Origin: Ewingella sp049889095 | GTDB taxonomy: Bacteria; Pseudomonadota; Gammaproteobacteria; Enterobacterales; Enterobacteriaceae | Reading direction: 5' to 3' (one strand) | NCBI GenBank assembly: GCA_049889095.1 | Contig: JBLJFK010000001.1 | Length of the DNA: 64,000 nucleotides | The notes under the pieces: model-generated | The model's input: the letters and a program-made list of their open reading frames with translations, nothing else | The model's database searches: none | What the model was told of the DNA's origin: nothing | Program-made: the position numbers and the translations under genes | In this document: in pieces, positions 18,033 to 26,400 of the stretch | Layout of the letters: every line of letters begins with the position of its first letter | How positions within the stretch are numbered: the first letter of the stretch is position 1

Positions 18033-19304
18033 ATGTCTCTTCACTTTCCACTGCGAGCCGATGGATTACTCGACCCACAGCAAGCGGCACCACGGTTTAA
18101 ATCAGTCGCGGGGGCAGGTAATGCACCGTTGCCAAACGGCACGCCGGTATTGAGCAGCGATGAGGTATTTTCACCGCTGATGCTTATGAAGCAGTCGGCA
18201 TTAGACAATAATTTGCGTCAATTGGCCTCTTTCTGCCGCGAAAATGGCGTATTGCTTGCGGCGCACGGTAAAACGTCTATGTCGCCAGCGATCCTCCGTC
18301 GTGCGATCACGGAAGGAGAAGCCTGGGGATTGGGGGCCGCCACGCCGTCCCAAGTGCGCGCATTACGCCAGTTCGGTATTCGCAATGTTTTTTTAGCCAA
18401 TGAACTGGTCGATCCTGCCGGGATACGCTGGATTGCACAGTGGCAGCAAGAGCATCCGGAACACGATTTTCTTTGCTACGTTGATTCGTTGCAGGGCGTG
18501 ACGCTTTTGGAGCAAAACCTGGGCAGCAGTCGGATCTCAGTACTGATAGAGATGTCTATTAGCGGCGGTCGCACTGGGTGTCGTTCATCGGATGAGGCCA
18601 TAAAAATAGCAGAAGCTATCGCGGCTAGCGAGGTTCTACAACTGGTTGGCGTGGCCGGTTATGAAGGCGCACTGGGAGCCGGGCGTGACGCGTCAGGCAT
18701 TGCGCGGGTGAAAGATTATTGTGAAATGATGATCGCCACGGCGGCACTTCTGGCGGAGAAGAACCTGTTTGATAGCGATAATATTATTCTCAGCGCTGGT
18801 GGTGGTGCCTGGTTTGACGTAGTGACCTCCTGCTTTACTGCGGCAACCCTGCCATTGCCTATTACGCCGCTTATTCGTTCGGGTGCATACATGGCGCATG
18901 ATAACGGTCTTTACTCACGTATCGCACCTTTTGCCCAGCCGGGCGCTACGCACCATTTCGATGCGGCACTGGAAATCTGGGGACGTGTATTATCCCGTCC
19001 AGAACCGGGATTGGCCTTGGTCGATTTTGGTCGTCGCGATGTGCCATTCGATCAAGACTTGCCCAACCCACTGTGGATCCGCAATGCTGATGGAAGTGAA
19101 CCACGATCTGCAAGCCATCTGCGCATCAGTGACGTTAACGATCATCATGCTTATTTATTGTTGCCAGCGGATGAAAAATTACATCCAGGCGATTGGGTCG
19201 GGTGCGGTATTTCTCACCCCTGTACTGCGTTTGATAAATGGCGTTACCTGCCGCTGGTTGATGATGACTATCGCATTACTGACTCGCTGGAAACCGCTTT
19301 TTAA
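18033..19304 (+). CDS. D-serine dehydratase/D-threonine aldolase-like PLP enzyme
   Basis: Fold-type III PLP enzyme related to eukaryotic D-serine dehydratase and low-specificity D-threonine aldolase (COG3616-like amino acid deaminases). 423 residues. The alanine-racemase-like N-terminal barrel begins with SPLMLMKQSALDNNLRQLA; the presumed Schiff-base Lys is in LLAAHGKTSMSP. The C-terminal domain holds GCGISHPCTAFDKWR, whose His-x-Cys pair fits the zinc site of the family. Activity is predicted to be deamination of a D-hydroxy amino acid to a keto acid through an enamine; the substrate is not proven. ATG 18033 is preferred over 18030 because AGGAGG ends four bases before it. Last gene of the operon, followed by a terminator. 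Confidence 0.8.
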   Translation: MSLHFPLRADGLLDPQQAAPRFKSVAGAGNAPLPNGTPVLSSDEVFSPLMLMKQSALDNNLRQLASFCRENGVLLAAHGKTSMSPAILRRAITEGEAWGLGAATPSQVRALRQFGIRNVFLANELVDPAGIRWIAQWQQEHPEHDFLCYVDSLQGVTLLEQNLGSSRISVLIEMSISGGRTGCRSSDEAIKIAEAIAASEVLQLVGVAGYEGALGAGRDASGIARVKDYCEMMIATAALLAEKNLFDSDNIILSAGGGAWFDVVTSCFTAATLPLPITPLIRSGAYMAHDNGLYSRIAPFAQPGATHHFDAALEIWGRVLSRPEPGLALVDFGRRDVPFDQDLPNPLWIRNADGSEPRSASHLRISDVNDHHAYLLLPADEKLHPGDWVGCGISHPCTAFDKWRYLPLVDDDYRITDSLETAF

Positions 19305-19322
19305 GCCATAAACATTAGCCAT

Positions 19323-19359
19323 AAAAAAGGCCGCAACGTCATCCGTTGTGGTCTTTTTT
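19323..19359 (+). terminator. Bidirectional terminator between the amino acid operon and tcyP
   Basis: AAAAAAGGCCGCAACG and CGTTGTGGTCTTTTTT form a long stem with two G-T pairs around a short loop. A-run and T-run allow use by both convergent units. Confidence 0.85.
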
Positions 19360-19384
19360 ACATGCTCAACTGACAAACGTCACA

Positions 19385-20776
19385 TTAACGATGTGCTAAT
19401 TCGGCATTGTCGTCAGCATCCATGACTGATTTATCTGTTTGACGCAGAAGCTGGCTGGTAATGGTACCGGCGGTCATTGAGCCACTGACGTTGAGCGCAG
19501 TACGCCCCATATCAATAAGCGGTTCAACTGAGATAAGCAAGGCAACCAGCGTCACGGGCAAGCCCATTGCCGGCAGCACAATCAACGCGGCGAAAGTTGC
19601 ACCCCCACCCACACCAGCAACGCCGGCGGAGCTCAGGGTAACAATACCTACCAGCGTAGCTATCCACATTGGGTCAAACGGGTTGATGCCCACGGTCGGC
19701 GCTACCATGACGGCTAACATCGCTGGGTATAGACCCGCACAACCGTTCTGTCCGATGGTCGCACCAAAAGAGGCCGAGAAACTGGCAATGGATTCCGGAA
19801 TACCAAGACGACGTGTCTGGGCTTCTACGCTCAGCGGGATTGTAGCGGCACTTGAGCGGCTGGTGAACGCAAAGGTCAGTACTGGCCAGACTTTACGGAA
19901 GAACTTCGAGGGATTCACACCGGTCAATGACAGCAGCAGGGCATGCACTACAAACATGATGGCCAGGCCCAGGTAAGAGGCCACCACAAAACTGCCCAGT
20001 TTAACGATGTCTTGTACATTAGAACCAGCTACTACTTTGGTCATCAACGCCAGCACGCCGTAAGGGGTCAGCTTCATGACCAGACGCACTAGTTTCATCA
20101 CCCAGGCTTGCAGGGTGTCAATGAATACCAGTACACGCGGACCTTTTTCCCGATCGTCTTTTACCAGTTGTAGAGCAGCGACACCCACAAAGGCGGCGAA
20201 GATCACCACGCTGATAATTGACGTCGGGCTCGCGCCGGTCAAATCAGCAAATGGATTCTTTGGTATAAAGGAAAGAATCAGCTGTGGCATCGTCAGGTCG
20301 GCTACTTTGCCAACATAAGTACTTTGCAGCGCCGAGAGACGGGCAGTTTCCTGAGCGCCCTGGACCAGACCGTCGGCCGTTAGACCGAATAAACCGGTAA
20401 CAAATACACCGACCAGTGCGGCAATCAGCGTGGTGAACAGTAGAGTACCGATAGTCAGAAAACTGATTTTCCCCAGTGATGAAGCGTTATGTAATTTAGC
20501 CACCGCACTCAGAATAGAGACAAAGACCAACGGCATGACGATCATCTGCAGTAGCTGCACGTAACCGTTACCAACAATGTTGAACCAGCTAATGGACGCT
20601 TTGAGGACAGGATCATCTGAGCCGTAAATCAGCTGCAATGCCAGGCCAAAGAGCACGCCGATCACCAGACCCACTAATACTTTTTTTGCCAGACTCCACT
20701 GCTTGTGACGGGTTTGCGCCAATAGCAAAAGGAGGGCAACGAAGACCACTACGTTAATTACGAGCGGAAGATTCAT
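19385..20776 (-). CDS. tcyP: L-cystine symporter TcyP (YdjN)
   Basis: Sodium/proton-type dicarboxylate/amino acid symporter of the DAACS family that imports L-cystine. 463 residues, equal to E. coli TcyP. About eight membrane helices are visible. The conserved hairpin motif FAFTSRSSAATIPLSVEAQ and the region GATIGQNGCAGLYPAMLAVM are diagnostic, as is TLSSAGVAGVGGGATFAALI. GGAGA lies eight bases before the ATG. In E. coli it is CysB-dependent and sulfur-responsive; I could not confidently place a CysB site in the 197-base upstream region. Monocistronic, ended by the shared terminator. Confidence 0.93.
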   Translation of the reverse strand: MNLPLVINVVVFVALLLLLAQTRHKQWSLAKKVLVGLVIGVLFGLALQLIYGSDDPVLKASISWFNIVGNGYVQLLQMIVMPLVFVSILSAVAKLHNASSLGKISFLTIGTLLFTTLIAALVGVFVTGLFGLTADGLVQGAQETARLSALQSTYVGKVADLTMPQLILSFIPKNPFADLTGASPTSIISVVIFAAFVGVAALQLVKDDREKGPRVLVFIDTLQAWVMKLVRLVMKLTPYGVLALMTKVVAGSNVQDIVKLGSFVVASYLGLAIMFVVHALLLSLTGVNPSKFFRKVWPVLTFAFTSRSSAATIPLSVEAQTRRLGIPESIASFSASFGATIGQNGCAGLYPAMLAVMVAPTVGINPFDPMWIATLVGIVTLSSAGVAGVGGGATFAALIVLPAMGLPVTLVALLISVEPLIDMGRTALNVSGSMTAGTITSQLLRQTDKSVMDADDNAELAHR

Positions 20777-20973
20777 ACCCAGATCTCCAAATTGTTCATT
20801 ATTTCATTATGTGTTGCTTACTGGTGTTCTCTGCGAGGGAGTGCACCATCCTGTAGCTTGGGCGACAGGATATCAGCTCATCGCCAGCACAATTATATTC
20901 AAAAGGAATTGCTTATAATTTTTTATCTATATTTGTACGCAAGATGAGCTATCTGAGTGCAATTTGGTCGAAG

Positions 20974-21531
20974 CTATGTGATTAGATTCAAAATTCTGCT
21001 GAAAGACTCAGGTTTTATTGCACCAATAATAGGCGCCCAGTTAGGCCAAAACAGGGTAAAACCGACCAACAGCAAACACAATGTCCGCTCAAGCTGGTTG
21101 CCTTTTTGACTGTTTATGAGCGGCAGCCGGAAACGCCAGCGGCATGGCCACAGCAGAGGGACTCCGGCTGGTGTCAACATATCCGCCAAAATATGGCTGA
21201 GATAACCAATGATCATGGCATGCAGAGCGTCAATGGGGATAACCCAGTCGTGAGGAAAGTGGGTACGAAATAAAAAGACACTGGCAATGACCGCCAGCAG
21301 ACTATGGGTAAACCCACGATGACCGAACATACGGGCAATAGGTTGTGAGACCCATTTCAGACGCTGGCCTATGAGTGACCTGGGATGATCAATATCGGGT
21401 AGCAAAGACGTCAGCAGGGAAGCCGGGATAATATGCCACCAGTCACCATGCGCCAGCTCTGGTGAGAGCTGTGCTTTTTTAGCGAACACCGCGCAGGCGA
21501 TGGAGAATATGAGATGGCCTTCCGCCGTCAT
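20974..21531 (-). CDS. ydjM: SOS-inducible membrane protein YdjM
   Basis: Membrane-bound metal-dependent hydrolase family (YdjM/DUF457) of unknown substrate, 185 residues. Conserved His/Asp motifs are SLLPDIDHPRSLIGQRL and FGHRGFTHSLLAV, with GYLSHILADMLTPAGVPLLWPCRWRFRLP, almost identical to E. coli YdjM. ATG 21531 (MTAEGHL) is chosen over the upstream ATG at 21591 because it matches the E. coli start and lies downstream of a LexA box that would otherwise fall within the coding region. The C-terminus differs from E. coli and is shorter. Transcription is predicted to be induced by DNA damage. Confidence 0.9.
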   Translation of the reverse strand: MTAEGHLIFSIACAVFAKKAQLSPELAHGDWWHIIPASLLTSLLPDIDHPRSLIGQRLKWVSQPIARMFGHRGFTHSLLAVIASVFLFRTHFPHDWVIPIDALHAMIIGYLSHILADMLTPAGVPLLWPCRWRFRLPLINSQKGNQLERTLCLLLVGFTLFWPNWAPIIGAIKPESFSRILNLIT

Positions 21532-21549
21532 GACGCTTCCGAACTGAAT

Positions 21550-21569
21550 GACTGTTATTTTATCCAGTA
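21550..21569 (-). promoter_or_regulatory. LexA box of ydjM
   Basis: On the minus strand TACTGGATAAAATAACAGTC matches the SOS consensus TACTGT-N8-ACAGTA with one mismatch in the CTGT-N8-ACAG core. A TTGTAA, 17-base spacer, GATAAA promoter overlaps it, so bound LexA would cover the -10. E. coli ydjM is LexA-regulated. Confidence 0.75.
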
Positions 21570-21636
21570 TATGTGAAAGCGTTACAATCATGGAAGTGTT
21601 ACGCTGTAACTAATTGTCAACAGATTGATAAAAAGG

Positions 21637-21662
21637 AAAAAAGGCGCAATATTTGCGCCTTT
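21637..21662 (-). terminator. Terminator of kduD
   Basis: On the minus strand AAAGGCGCAA, ATA, TTGCGCC followed by TTTTTT. It lies 20 bases past the kduD stop. Confidence 0.85.
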
Positions 21663-21681
21663 CTCATTACGGTTAGTTTGC

Positions 21682-22443
21682 TTATCTTGCCAGCCAGCCG
21701 CCGTCTACTGCGATGGTATAACCATTGATGTAGTCAGAGGCTTTGGAAGAGAGAAATACGATAGGTCCCATGACATCTTCGGGTATACCCCAGCGCCCGG
21801 CAGGAATACGCTCAAGAATCTCTTTACTGCGATCCTCATCAGCGCGCAGCTGTTCGGTGTTGTTCGTCGCCATATAACCCGGTGCAATGGCATTCACATT
21901 GATATTGTGTTTGGCCCATTCGTTCGCCATCAAACGCGTGATGCCCATCACTGCACTTTTTGATGCCGTATAGGAAGGCACGCGGATGCCACCTTGGTAG
22001 GAGAGCATAGAGGCGATATTAATAATTTTCCCACCGTGCCCCTGTTTGATGAACTGACGCGCCACTGCCTGTGACATGAAAAACAGCGTTTTGCTGTTCA
22101 CATTCATCACGTCATCCCAGTTTTTCTCACTAAACTCGATAGCATCTTCGCGGCGGATTATGCCGGCATTGTTGACCAGAATATCAATGTGGCCGAATTC
22201 ACTGACAGCAGTTTCAATCAACTGCGGGATACCAGCAATGCTGCTGAGGTCGGCACGCAGATCAAGAAAACGACGGCCCAGCTTAGTCACTTGCTCTGCG
22301 GTTTCATCTGGAGCGCTAACGTTGACACCGATAATGTCACAACCGGCCTGAGCCAGTCCCAGCGCCATTCCCTGACCAAGACCGGTATTACAGCCGGTCA
22401 CAAGTGCCACTTTTCCTGCTAAATCAAATGCATTAAGGATCAT
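21682..22443 (-). CDS. kduD: 2-dehydro-3-deoxy-D-gluconate 5-dehydrogenase KduD
   Basis: NAD-dependent short-chain dehydrogenase that reduces 2,5-diketo-3-deoxygluconate to 2-keto-3-deoxygluconate, the inducer and last intermediate before KDG kinase. 253 residues, as in E. coli. The nucleotide motif is VTGCNTGLGQGMALG, followed by VNNAGIIRREDA and the catalytic Tyr-Lys in SYTASKSAVMGITRL. It ends NGYTIAVDGGWLAR. ATG 22443 (MILNAFDL) has GAGAG close upstream and matches the E. coli start; the frame extends four codons further. It lies 75 bases after kduI in the same direction, so both are probably one KdgR-controlled transcript. Confidence 0.96.
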   Translation of the reverse strand: MILNAFDLAGKVALVTGCNTGLGQGMALGLAQAGCDIIGVNVSAPDETAEQVTKLGRRFLDLRADLSSIAGIPQLIETAVSEFGHIDILVNNAGIIRREDAIEFSEKNWDDVMNVNSKTLFFMSQAVARQFIKQGHGGKIINIASMLSYQGGIRVPSYTASKSAVMGITRLMANEWAKHNINVNAIAPGYMATNNTEQLRADEDRSKEILERIPAGRWGIPEDVMGPIVFLSSKASDYINGYTIAVDGGWLAR

Positions 22444-22518
22444 GATTTCTCTCACTTTTTCAACGGCGATCCCCGCCGTAAAGAGGGAGCTCAGCCGGCT
22501 TGCGGCGGAGCTGGCGGT

Positions 22519-23355
22519 TTAGCGCAATTCGCTGACTTTTACGTGGTCCATATCATCAAATACCTGATTCTCACCTACCATGCCCCAGATAAAGGTATAG
22601 CGTTTAGTACCCACGCCAGCATGAATTGACCAACTTGGCGAAATGACTGCCTGCTCGTTGTGAACCAACAAATGACGGGTTTCCTGCGGCTGTCCCATCA
22701 TGTGGAATACTGCGGTTTCATCGTCCATCTCGAAATAGAAATAGACCTCCATACGGCGCTCATGAGTATGGCATGGCATGGTGTTCCACAAGCTTCCCTG
22801 CTCGAGTTTGGTCAGGCCCATGGTTAACTGGCAGGTCTCCAACACGTCTGGAACGATAAACTTATTAATGGTGCGGCGATTGCTGGTAGCCGCATCACCG
22901 ATAGTTTGTGGGGAAGCTTCGGCTAAGGTGATTTTCTTATTAGGGAATGCCGTATGGGCAGGTGCGCTGTTGTAATAAAACTTGGCCGGTTTGCCTGATG
23001 CCAGGCTGCTAAACTCAACCAATCTGGCTCCTTTACCGACATACAGTGCTTCTTCATGCCCAATTTCATAGGTTGTACCGTCTACGACAATCAGCCCCGG
23101 CCCGCCGATGTTAATTACGCCAAGTTCGCGGCGTTCGAGAAAATAGCTCACGCCTAGCTGCTTACCCACTTCATCACCGATGGCTACGCTGCTCTCAACG
23201 GGCATCACGCCGCCGACAATGATGCGGTCGATGTGGCTGTAAGTCATGGTGTAGGCGTCTATTTCGAAAATCTTCTCGATCAGAAATTCGCGGCGTAATT
23301 CTGCTGTATCGAGTCGTTTGGCATGATCGCTATGAATGCTTTGACGAACTTGCAT
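22519..23355 (-). CDS. kduI: 5-dehydro-4-deoxy-D-glucuronate isomerase KduI
   Basis: Converts 5-keto-4-deoxyuronate (DKI) to 2,5-diketo-3-deoxygluconate in pectin breakdown. 278 residues, equal to E. coli. It is a cupin with zinc ligands in MPCHTHERRMEVYFYFEM (two His and Glu) and a later His in SPSWSIHAGVGTKRYTFIWG. ATG 23355 (MQVRQSIHSDHAKRLDT) is chosen over the upstream in-frame start because it is the family N-terminus. A KdgR box lies about 150 bases upstream, between it and divergent kdgF. Confidence 0.96.
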   Translation of the reverse strand: MQVRQSIHSDHAKRLDTAELRREFLIEKIFEIDAYTMTYSHIDRIIVGGVMPVESSVAIGDEVGKQLGVSYFLERRELGVINIGGPGLIVVDGTTYEIGHEEALYVGKGARLVEFSSLASGKPAKFYYNSAPAHTAFPNKKITLAEASPQTIGDAATSNRRTINKFIVPDVLETCQLTMGLTKLEQGSLWNTMPCHTHERRMEVYFYFEMDDETAVFHMMGQPQETRHLLVHNEQAVISPSWSIHAGVGTKRYTFIWGMVGENQVFDDMDHVKVSELR

Positions 23356-23501
23356 GTCGGTGCCTCTCGTGCGGGTCAGTGTTACGAATGGAGGATTCAC
23401 CAGACTGGACTGCGGCGTGCGTAGCAGCACCGCAAGGATCCTGTTGCCCGGTTCATCCTTGTTACAAGCAGCATAGAAGCATTGGGATGATGATTCAATA
23501 A

Positions 23502-23522
23502 AAATGAAATGATGTTTTATTT
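23502..23522. promoter_or_regulatory. KdgR operator between kduI and kdgF
   Basis: AAATGAAATGATGTTTTATTT has the inverted AATGAAA/TTTTATT halves of the KdgR consensus. One site appears to serve the divergent kduID and kdgF promoters; the repressor gene is about 10 kb away. Confidence 0.65.
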
Positions 23523-23657
23523 ATTTTATGAGGCAGTTCAAGCTTTACAACATTAAACCGTGGCAATGCTGCTGCGATCGTTAGAATGCCGTGAGGATGC
23601 GCTGCTTTTCGTGGCGTAATAAGGTAATTTTGCGATCGTCTGTGACGGAGTGCCGTG

Positions 23658-23990
23658 ATGAAAACTTTCTTTATTAATGATGAGACTCCCTGGGAAGCGC
23701 TGGGAAATGGAATTAAGCGCAAGATAATGACCTGGAGTGATGAGCTGATGATGGTGGCTGTGCATTTTGACCAGGGCGCTGTCGGGGTCGCCCATCAGCA
23801 CGATATTCATGATCAAATTGCTTATGTTGCCGCAGGCAGTTTTGAAGTGGAAATTGACGGTGTAAAAAGAGTGCTTAAGACGGGAGATGCCTATCGGGCG
23901 GTAAAGCATGAAATGCATGGTGTGGTGTCACTTGAACAGGACAGCGTGCTGATTGATACGTTTTCCCCTAAACGCGCTGATTTCCTTTAA
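23658..23990 (+). CDS. kdgF: Cupin KdgF, unsaturated uronate linearising enzyme
   Basis: Small cupin that converts 4,5-unsaturated galacturonate (from pectin/oligogalacturonide cleavage) to the linear ketonised product used by KduI. 110 residues. Metal-binding cupin motif 1 is HQHDIHDQIAYVAAGSFEV (His, His, Gln, with a later His in KHEMHGVV). It is absent from E. coli K-12 but typical of pectin-using enterobacteria. ATG 23658 has GGAG seven bases upstream; a GTG directly before it is less likely. It is divergent from kduI across a KdgR box, which supports the assignment. Confidence 0.88.
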   Translation: MKTFFINDETPWEALGNGIKRKIMTWSDELMMVAVHFDQGAVGVAHQHDIHDQIAYVAAGSFEVEIDGVKRVLKTGDAYRAVKHEMHGVVSLEQDSVLIDTFSPKRADFL

Positions 23991-24005
23991 CGCGTATCCA
24001 GAGCT

Positions 24006-24038
24006 AAAAAGATGGGCACACTTGGCTGTGTGCCCATC
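24006..24038 (-). terminator. Terminator of hxpB
   Basis: GATGGGCACAC (24011-24021) and GTGTGCCCATC (24028-24038) form an 11-bp perfect stem, followed on the minus strand by TTTTT. It lies just past the hxpB stop and between convergent kdgF and hxpB. Confidence 0.85.
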
Positions 24039-24042
24039 GAGA

Positions 24043-24708
24043 TTAGCGGATATGTTCCGCCTTCAGTTGTTCAAGTGAAGACAACTTGACGTCAGCCAGC
24101 GCCCAGCGTGGGTCAGTACTGAGTTCATGAGCAGGAACAACAATAGAGCGCATGCGTGCGGCTTTGGTAGCGATCATCCCGTTGAAAGAGTCTTCTAACG
24201 TCACGCAGTTCAGCGGATCCACCTGCAACTGAGAGGCAGCCCGCAAATAGACCTCGGGATGCGGTTTGCTGTACGGCAGGTTTTCAGCGGATGCCCGCAC
24301 CTGAAAATAGGCGGCGAGGTTGAACATCTCCAGCACTTTATCCAACATATGCAGCGGTGATGCAGAAGCCAGGCCAATTTTCAGCCCCTGCTCCCGGCAT
24401 AGCTCTAGCGCATGAGTCACACCTGGCAGGAGAGGGCGAGTCTGTTCAACCAGTTCAATCGCGCGGGCGATAATTCGCTGCGTGACCTCAGCCTGAGTTG
24501 GCCCCTGCCATGGCATGGACTGATACCACATTCTTACCACCAGATCGATGCGCAAACCAAGCGTGTCCGGCAATAAATCCCGCTGTGACAAGTCCAGTCC
24601 CAAACCGCCAAAAATGTCCAGTTCTGCCTGTGTCCATAACGGTTCAGAATCGATCAGTAGGCCATCCATATCAAAAATCACTGCAGTAACAGGGCGCGTG
24701 TATGCCAT
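24043..24708 (-). CDS. hxpB: Hexitol/2-deoxyglucose-6-phosphate phosphatase HxpB (YniC)
   Basis: HAD-superfamily sugar phosphatase acting on 2-deoxyglucose-6-phosphate and other small phosphate esters in the cytosol. 221 residues (E. coli 222). Motif I is FDMDGLLIDSEPLW with the nucleophilic and acid/base Asp. Motif II is GLASASPLHMLDKVLEMF, motif III Lys is in YSKPHPEVYL, and motif IV is TLEDSFNGMIATKAARMRS. It is monocistronic and divergent from yniB, the same neighbourhood (yniA-yniB-yniC) as in E. coli. Confidence 0.94.
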   Translation of the reverse strand: MAYTRPVTAVIFDMDGLLIDSEPLWTQAELDIFGGLGLDLSQRDLLPDTLGLRIDLVVRMWYQSMPWQGPTQAEVTQRIIARAIELVEQTRPLLPGVTHALELCREQGLKIGLASASPLHMLDKVLEMFNLAAYFQVRASAENLPYSKPHPEVYLRAASQLQVDPLNCVTLEDSFNGMIATKAARMRSIVVPAHELSTDPRWALADVKLSSLEQLKAEHIR

Positions 24709-24898
24709 CAGTTATCACTCCGTTTCGAGGGGAATGCCACTTTAGCATTGGTCACGGCGCAGGTGAAATTACGAAAACTGAAGGCATGCTATCTCTGTTT
24801 TCTCTGACTTTAACCCTAAGCCGTTAAAACAGTGGGCGGTGTTGAGATTCTGTAGGTAGACTTAGGCGATAACTGAGACGTCCTTACAAGGGGAATTC

Positions 24899-25447
24899 AT
24901 GACGTATCAACAAGCCGGGCGCGTTGCTGTGTTAAAACGGATCATGGGGTGGGTGGTTTTCATTCCAGCGTTGTTATCCACTGGGATTTCACTGCTGAAC
25001 TTTATCTACGAGCACAGTAAGACTCAGCAGGGGATCAACGCTGTGATGCTTGATTTTGTGCATGTGATGGTCGACATGGTGCGCTTCAACACCTCTTTCC
25101 TGAACATTTTCTGGTACAACTCACCCGTACCCGTACTTGGTCAAGGTGTGACTACCGCCAATATCATGTTTTTCATCATATATTGGCTGATATTCATCGG
25201 ACTGGCGTTACAGGCGTCTGGCGCAAGAATGTCACGCCAGGTAATACACATCCGCGAAGGCATCCAGGATCAGTTAATTCTCGAACAGGCGAAAGCCAGC
25301 GAAGGGCGGTCGAAACAACAAATTGAAGAGCGGATCGTATTGCCGCGACATACTATTTTCGTTCAATATTTCCCTTTGTATATTCTGCCCATTATTCTGT
25401 CAGTCATTGCCTATTTCATTTTGAAATTGTTGGGTTTGTTGGGCTGA
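24899..25447 (+). CDS. yniB: Inner membrane protein YniB
   Basis: Membrane protein of unknown function, 182 residues (E. coli YniB 178). Hydrophobic helices are at about 15-35, 85-105 and 155-180, with one or more amphipathic segments. The central hydrophilic stretch (about 108-150) is charged and begins QASGARMSRQVIHIREGIQDQL, probably cytoplasmic and helical. AGGGG lies before the ATG. A terminator follows. Confidence 0.9.
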   Translation: MTYQQAGRVAVLKRIMGWVVFIPALLSTGISLLNFIYEHSKTQQGINAVMLDFVHVMVDMVRFNTSFLNIFWYNSPVPVLGQGVTTANIMFFIIYWLIFIGLALQASGARMSRQVIHIREGIQDQLILEQAKASEGRSKQQIEERIVLPRHTIFVQYFPLYILPIILSVIAYFILKLLGLLG

Positions 25448-25491
25448 TATTAGCTGTAAAACACCCTCTTTTTGTATCGGTTTCTATCAGG

Positions 25492-25520
25492 CCTGAGTCG
25501 AAAATAGACTCAGGTTTTTT
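25492..25520 (+). terminator. Terminator of yniB
   Basis: CCTGAGTC, 7-base loop, GACTCAGG, TTTTTT. It lies between convergent yniB and yniA. Confidence 0.88.
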
Positions 25521-25530
25521 ATTTGCTAAT

Positions 25531-26400
25531 TTACAAATCCTCTCGGCGTAATAACCGTTCAACAGCGCGTTGCGCCACTACCAAATGTTGCCCGCCAAAA
25601 AAATTACTTCGATTAAGTAAATAATATAACTGGTACACCGGTTGACGCAGGACGAAATCTTCAGGAAGGGGAGTTCGGCTTTGATAACCATCGTAAATAT
25701 TAGCCGGAACTTTAGGATATAACGGCAACATCGCCAGGTCACACTCACGATCTCCCCAGTAACAGGCCGGGTCGAAAATCACCGGGCCGCTGGGTGCTAA
25801 ACCACAATTATGTGGCCACAAATCACCATGCAGTAGTGATGGCCGGGGTTGATGATTATGTAAGCGTGCCTCTACCATGGCGGTGATATCGTCAATATTA
25901 CCAAAGATCATACCTTTTTCCGCCGCCAGCTGTAGTTGCCAACCAATCCGCTGTTCAGCAAAAAAGGTCGCCCAGCGACGCTGCCAGGTATTGGGCTGAG
26001 GGAGGGTTGCCAGTTCGTTATCGAAGTCGAGGCCAAATTGAAGTTGCTCGCTCCACTGATGAAGGTCAGACAGCTGCTGTCCGAGAAGGTAGGCACTGTC
26101 TGCATCCAACGGCTCAAGCGGCAAATATTCCAGCAGCAGGAAACTGTAGTCGCGATCGCTGCCGACACCGTAAACCTCGGGTACGCGCACCGTCTGGCTG
26201 TGTGCAAGCAGCGATAGCTGATCTGCCTCAGCAGCAAAAATTGGGAGCATTTCGCGTGTATTGCACTTGATAAAGACGTCTTTGTTACCGTAACTAAGAC
26301 GCCAGGCAGAGTGGATTTCTCCTCCCGGCAACTCGATCCGTTCACGGATTTCAGCATTGCCAAAATGTTCACTTAACAGACGATTAACGGCTTGCCACAT
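25531..26400 (-). CDS. yniA: Fructosamine-3-kinase-family protein YniA
   Basis: Kinase of the fructosamine kinase/aminoglycoside phosphotransferase fold, expected to phosphorylate glycation products (ketosamines/ribulosamines), which destabilises them. 289 residues (E. coli YniA 286). The N-lobe has GGEIHSAWRLSYGNKDVFIK with the ATP-binding Lys. The catalytic loop is LLHGDLWPHNCG and the metal-binding Asp is in VIFDPACYWGDRECDLAM. The C-terminus contains QPVYQLYYLLNRSNFFGG. Convergent with yniB; the start ATG 26400 fits the family length. Confidence 0.92.
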   Translation of the reverse strand: MWQAVNRLLSEHFGNAEIRERIELPGGEIHSAWRLSYGNKDVFIKCNTREMLPIFAAEADQLSLLAHSQTVRVPEVYGVGSDRDYSFLLLEYLPLEPLDADSAYLLGQQLSDLHQWSEQLQFGLDFDNELATLPQPNTWQRRWATFFAEQRIGWQLQLAAEKGMIFGNIDDITAMVEARLHNHQPRPSLLHGDLWPHNCGLAPSGPVIFDPACYWGDRECDLAMLPLYPKVPANIYDGYQSRTPLPEDFVLRQPVYQLYYLLNRSNFFGGQHLVVAQRAVERLLRREDL

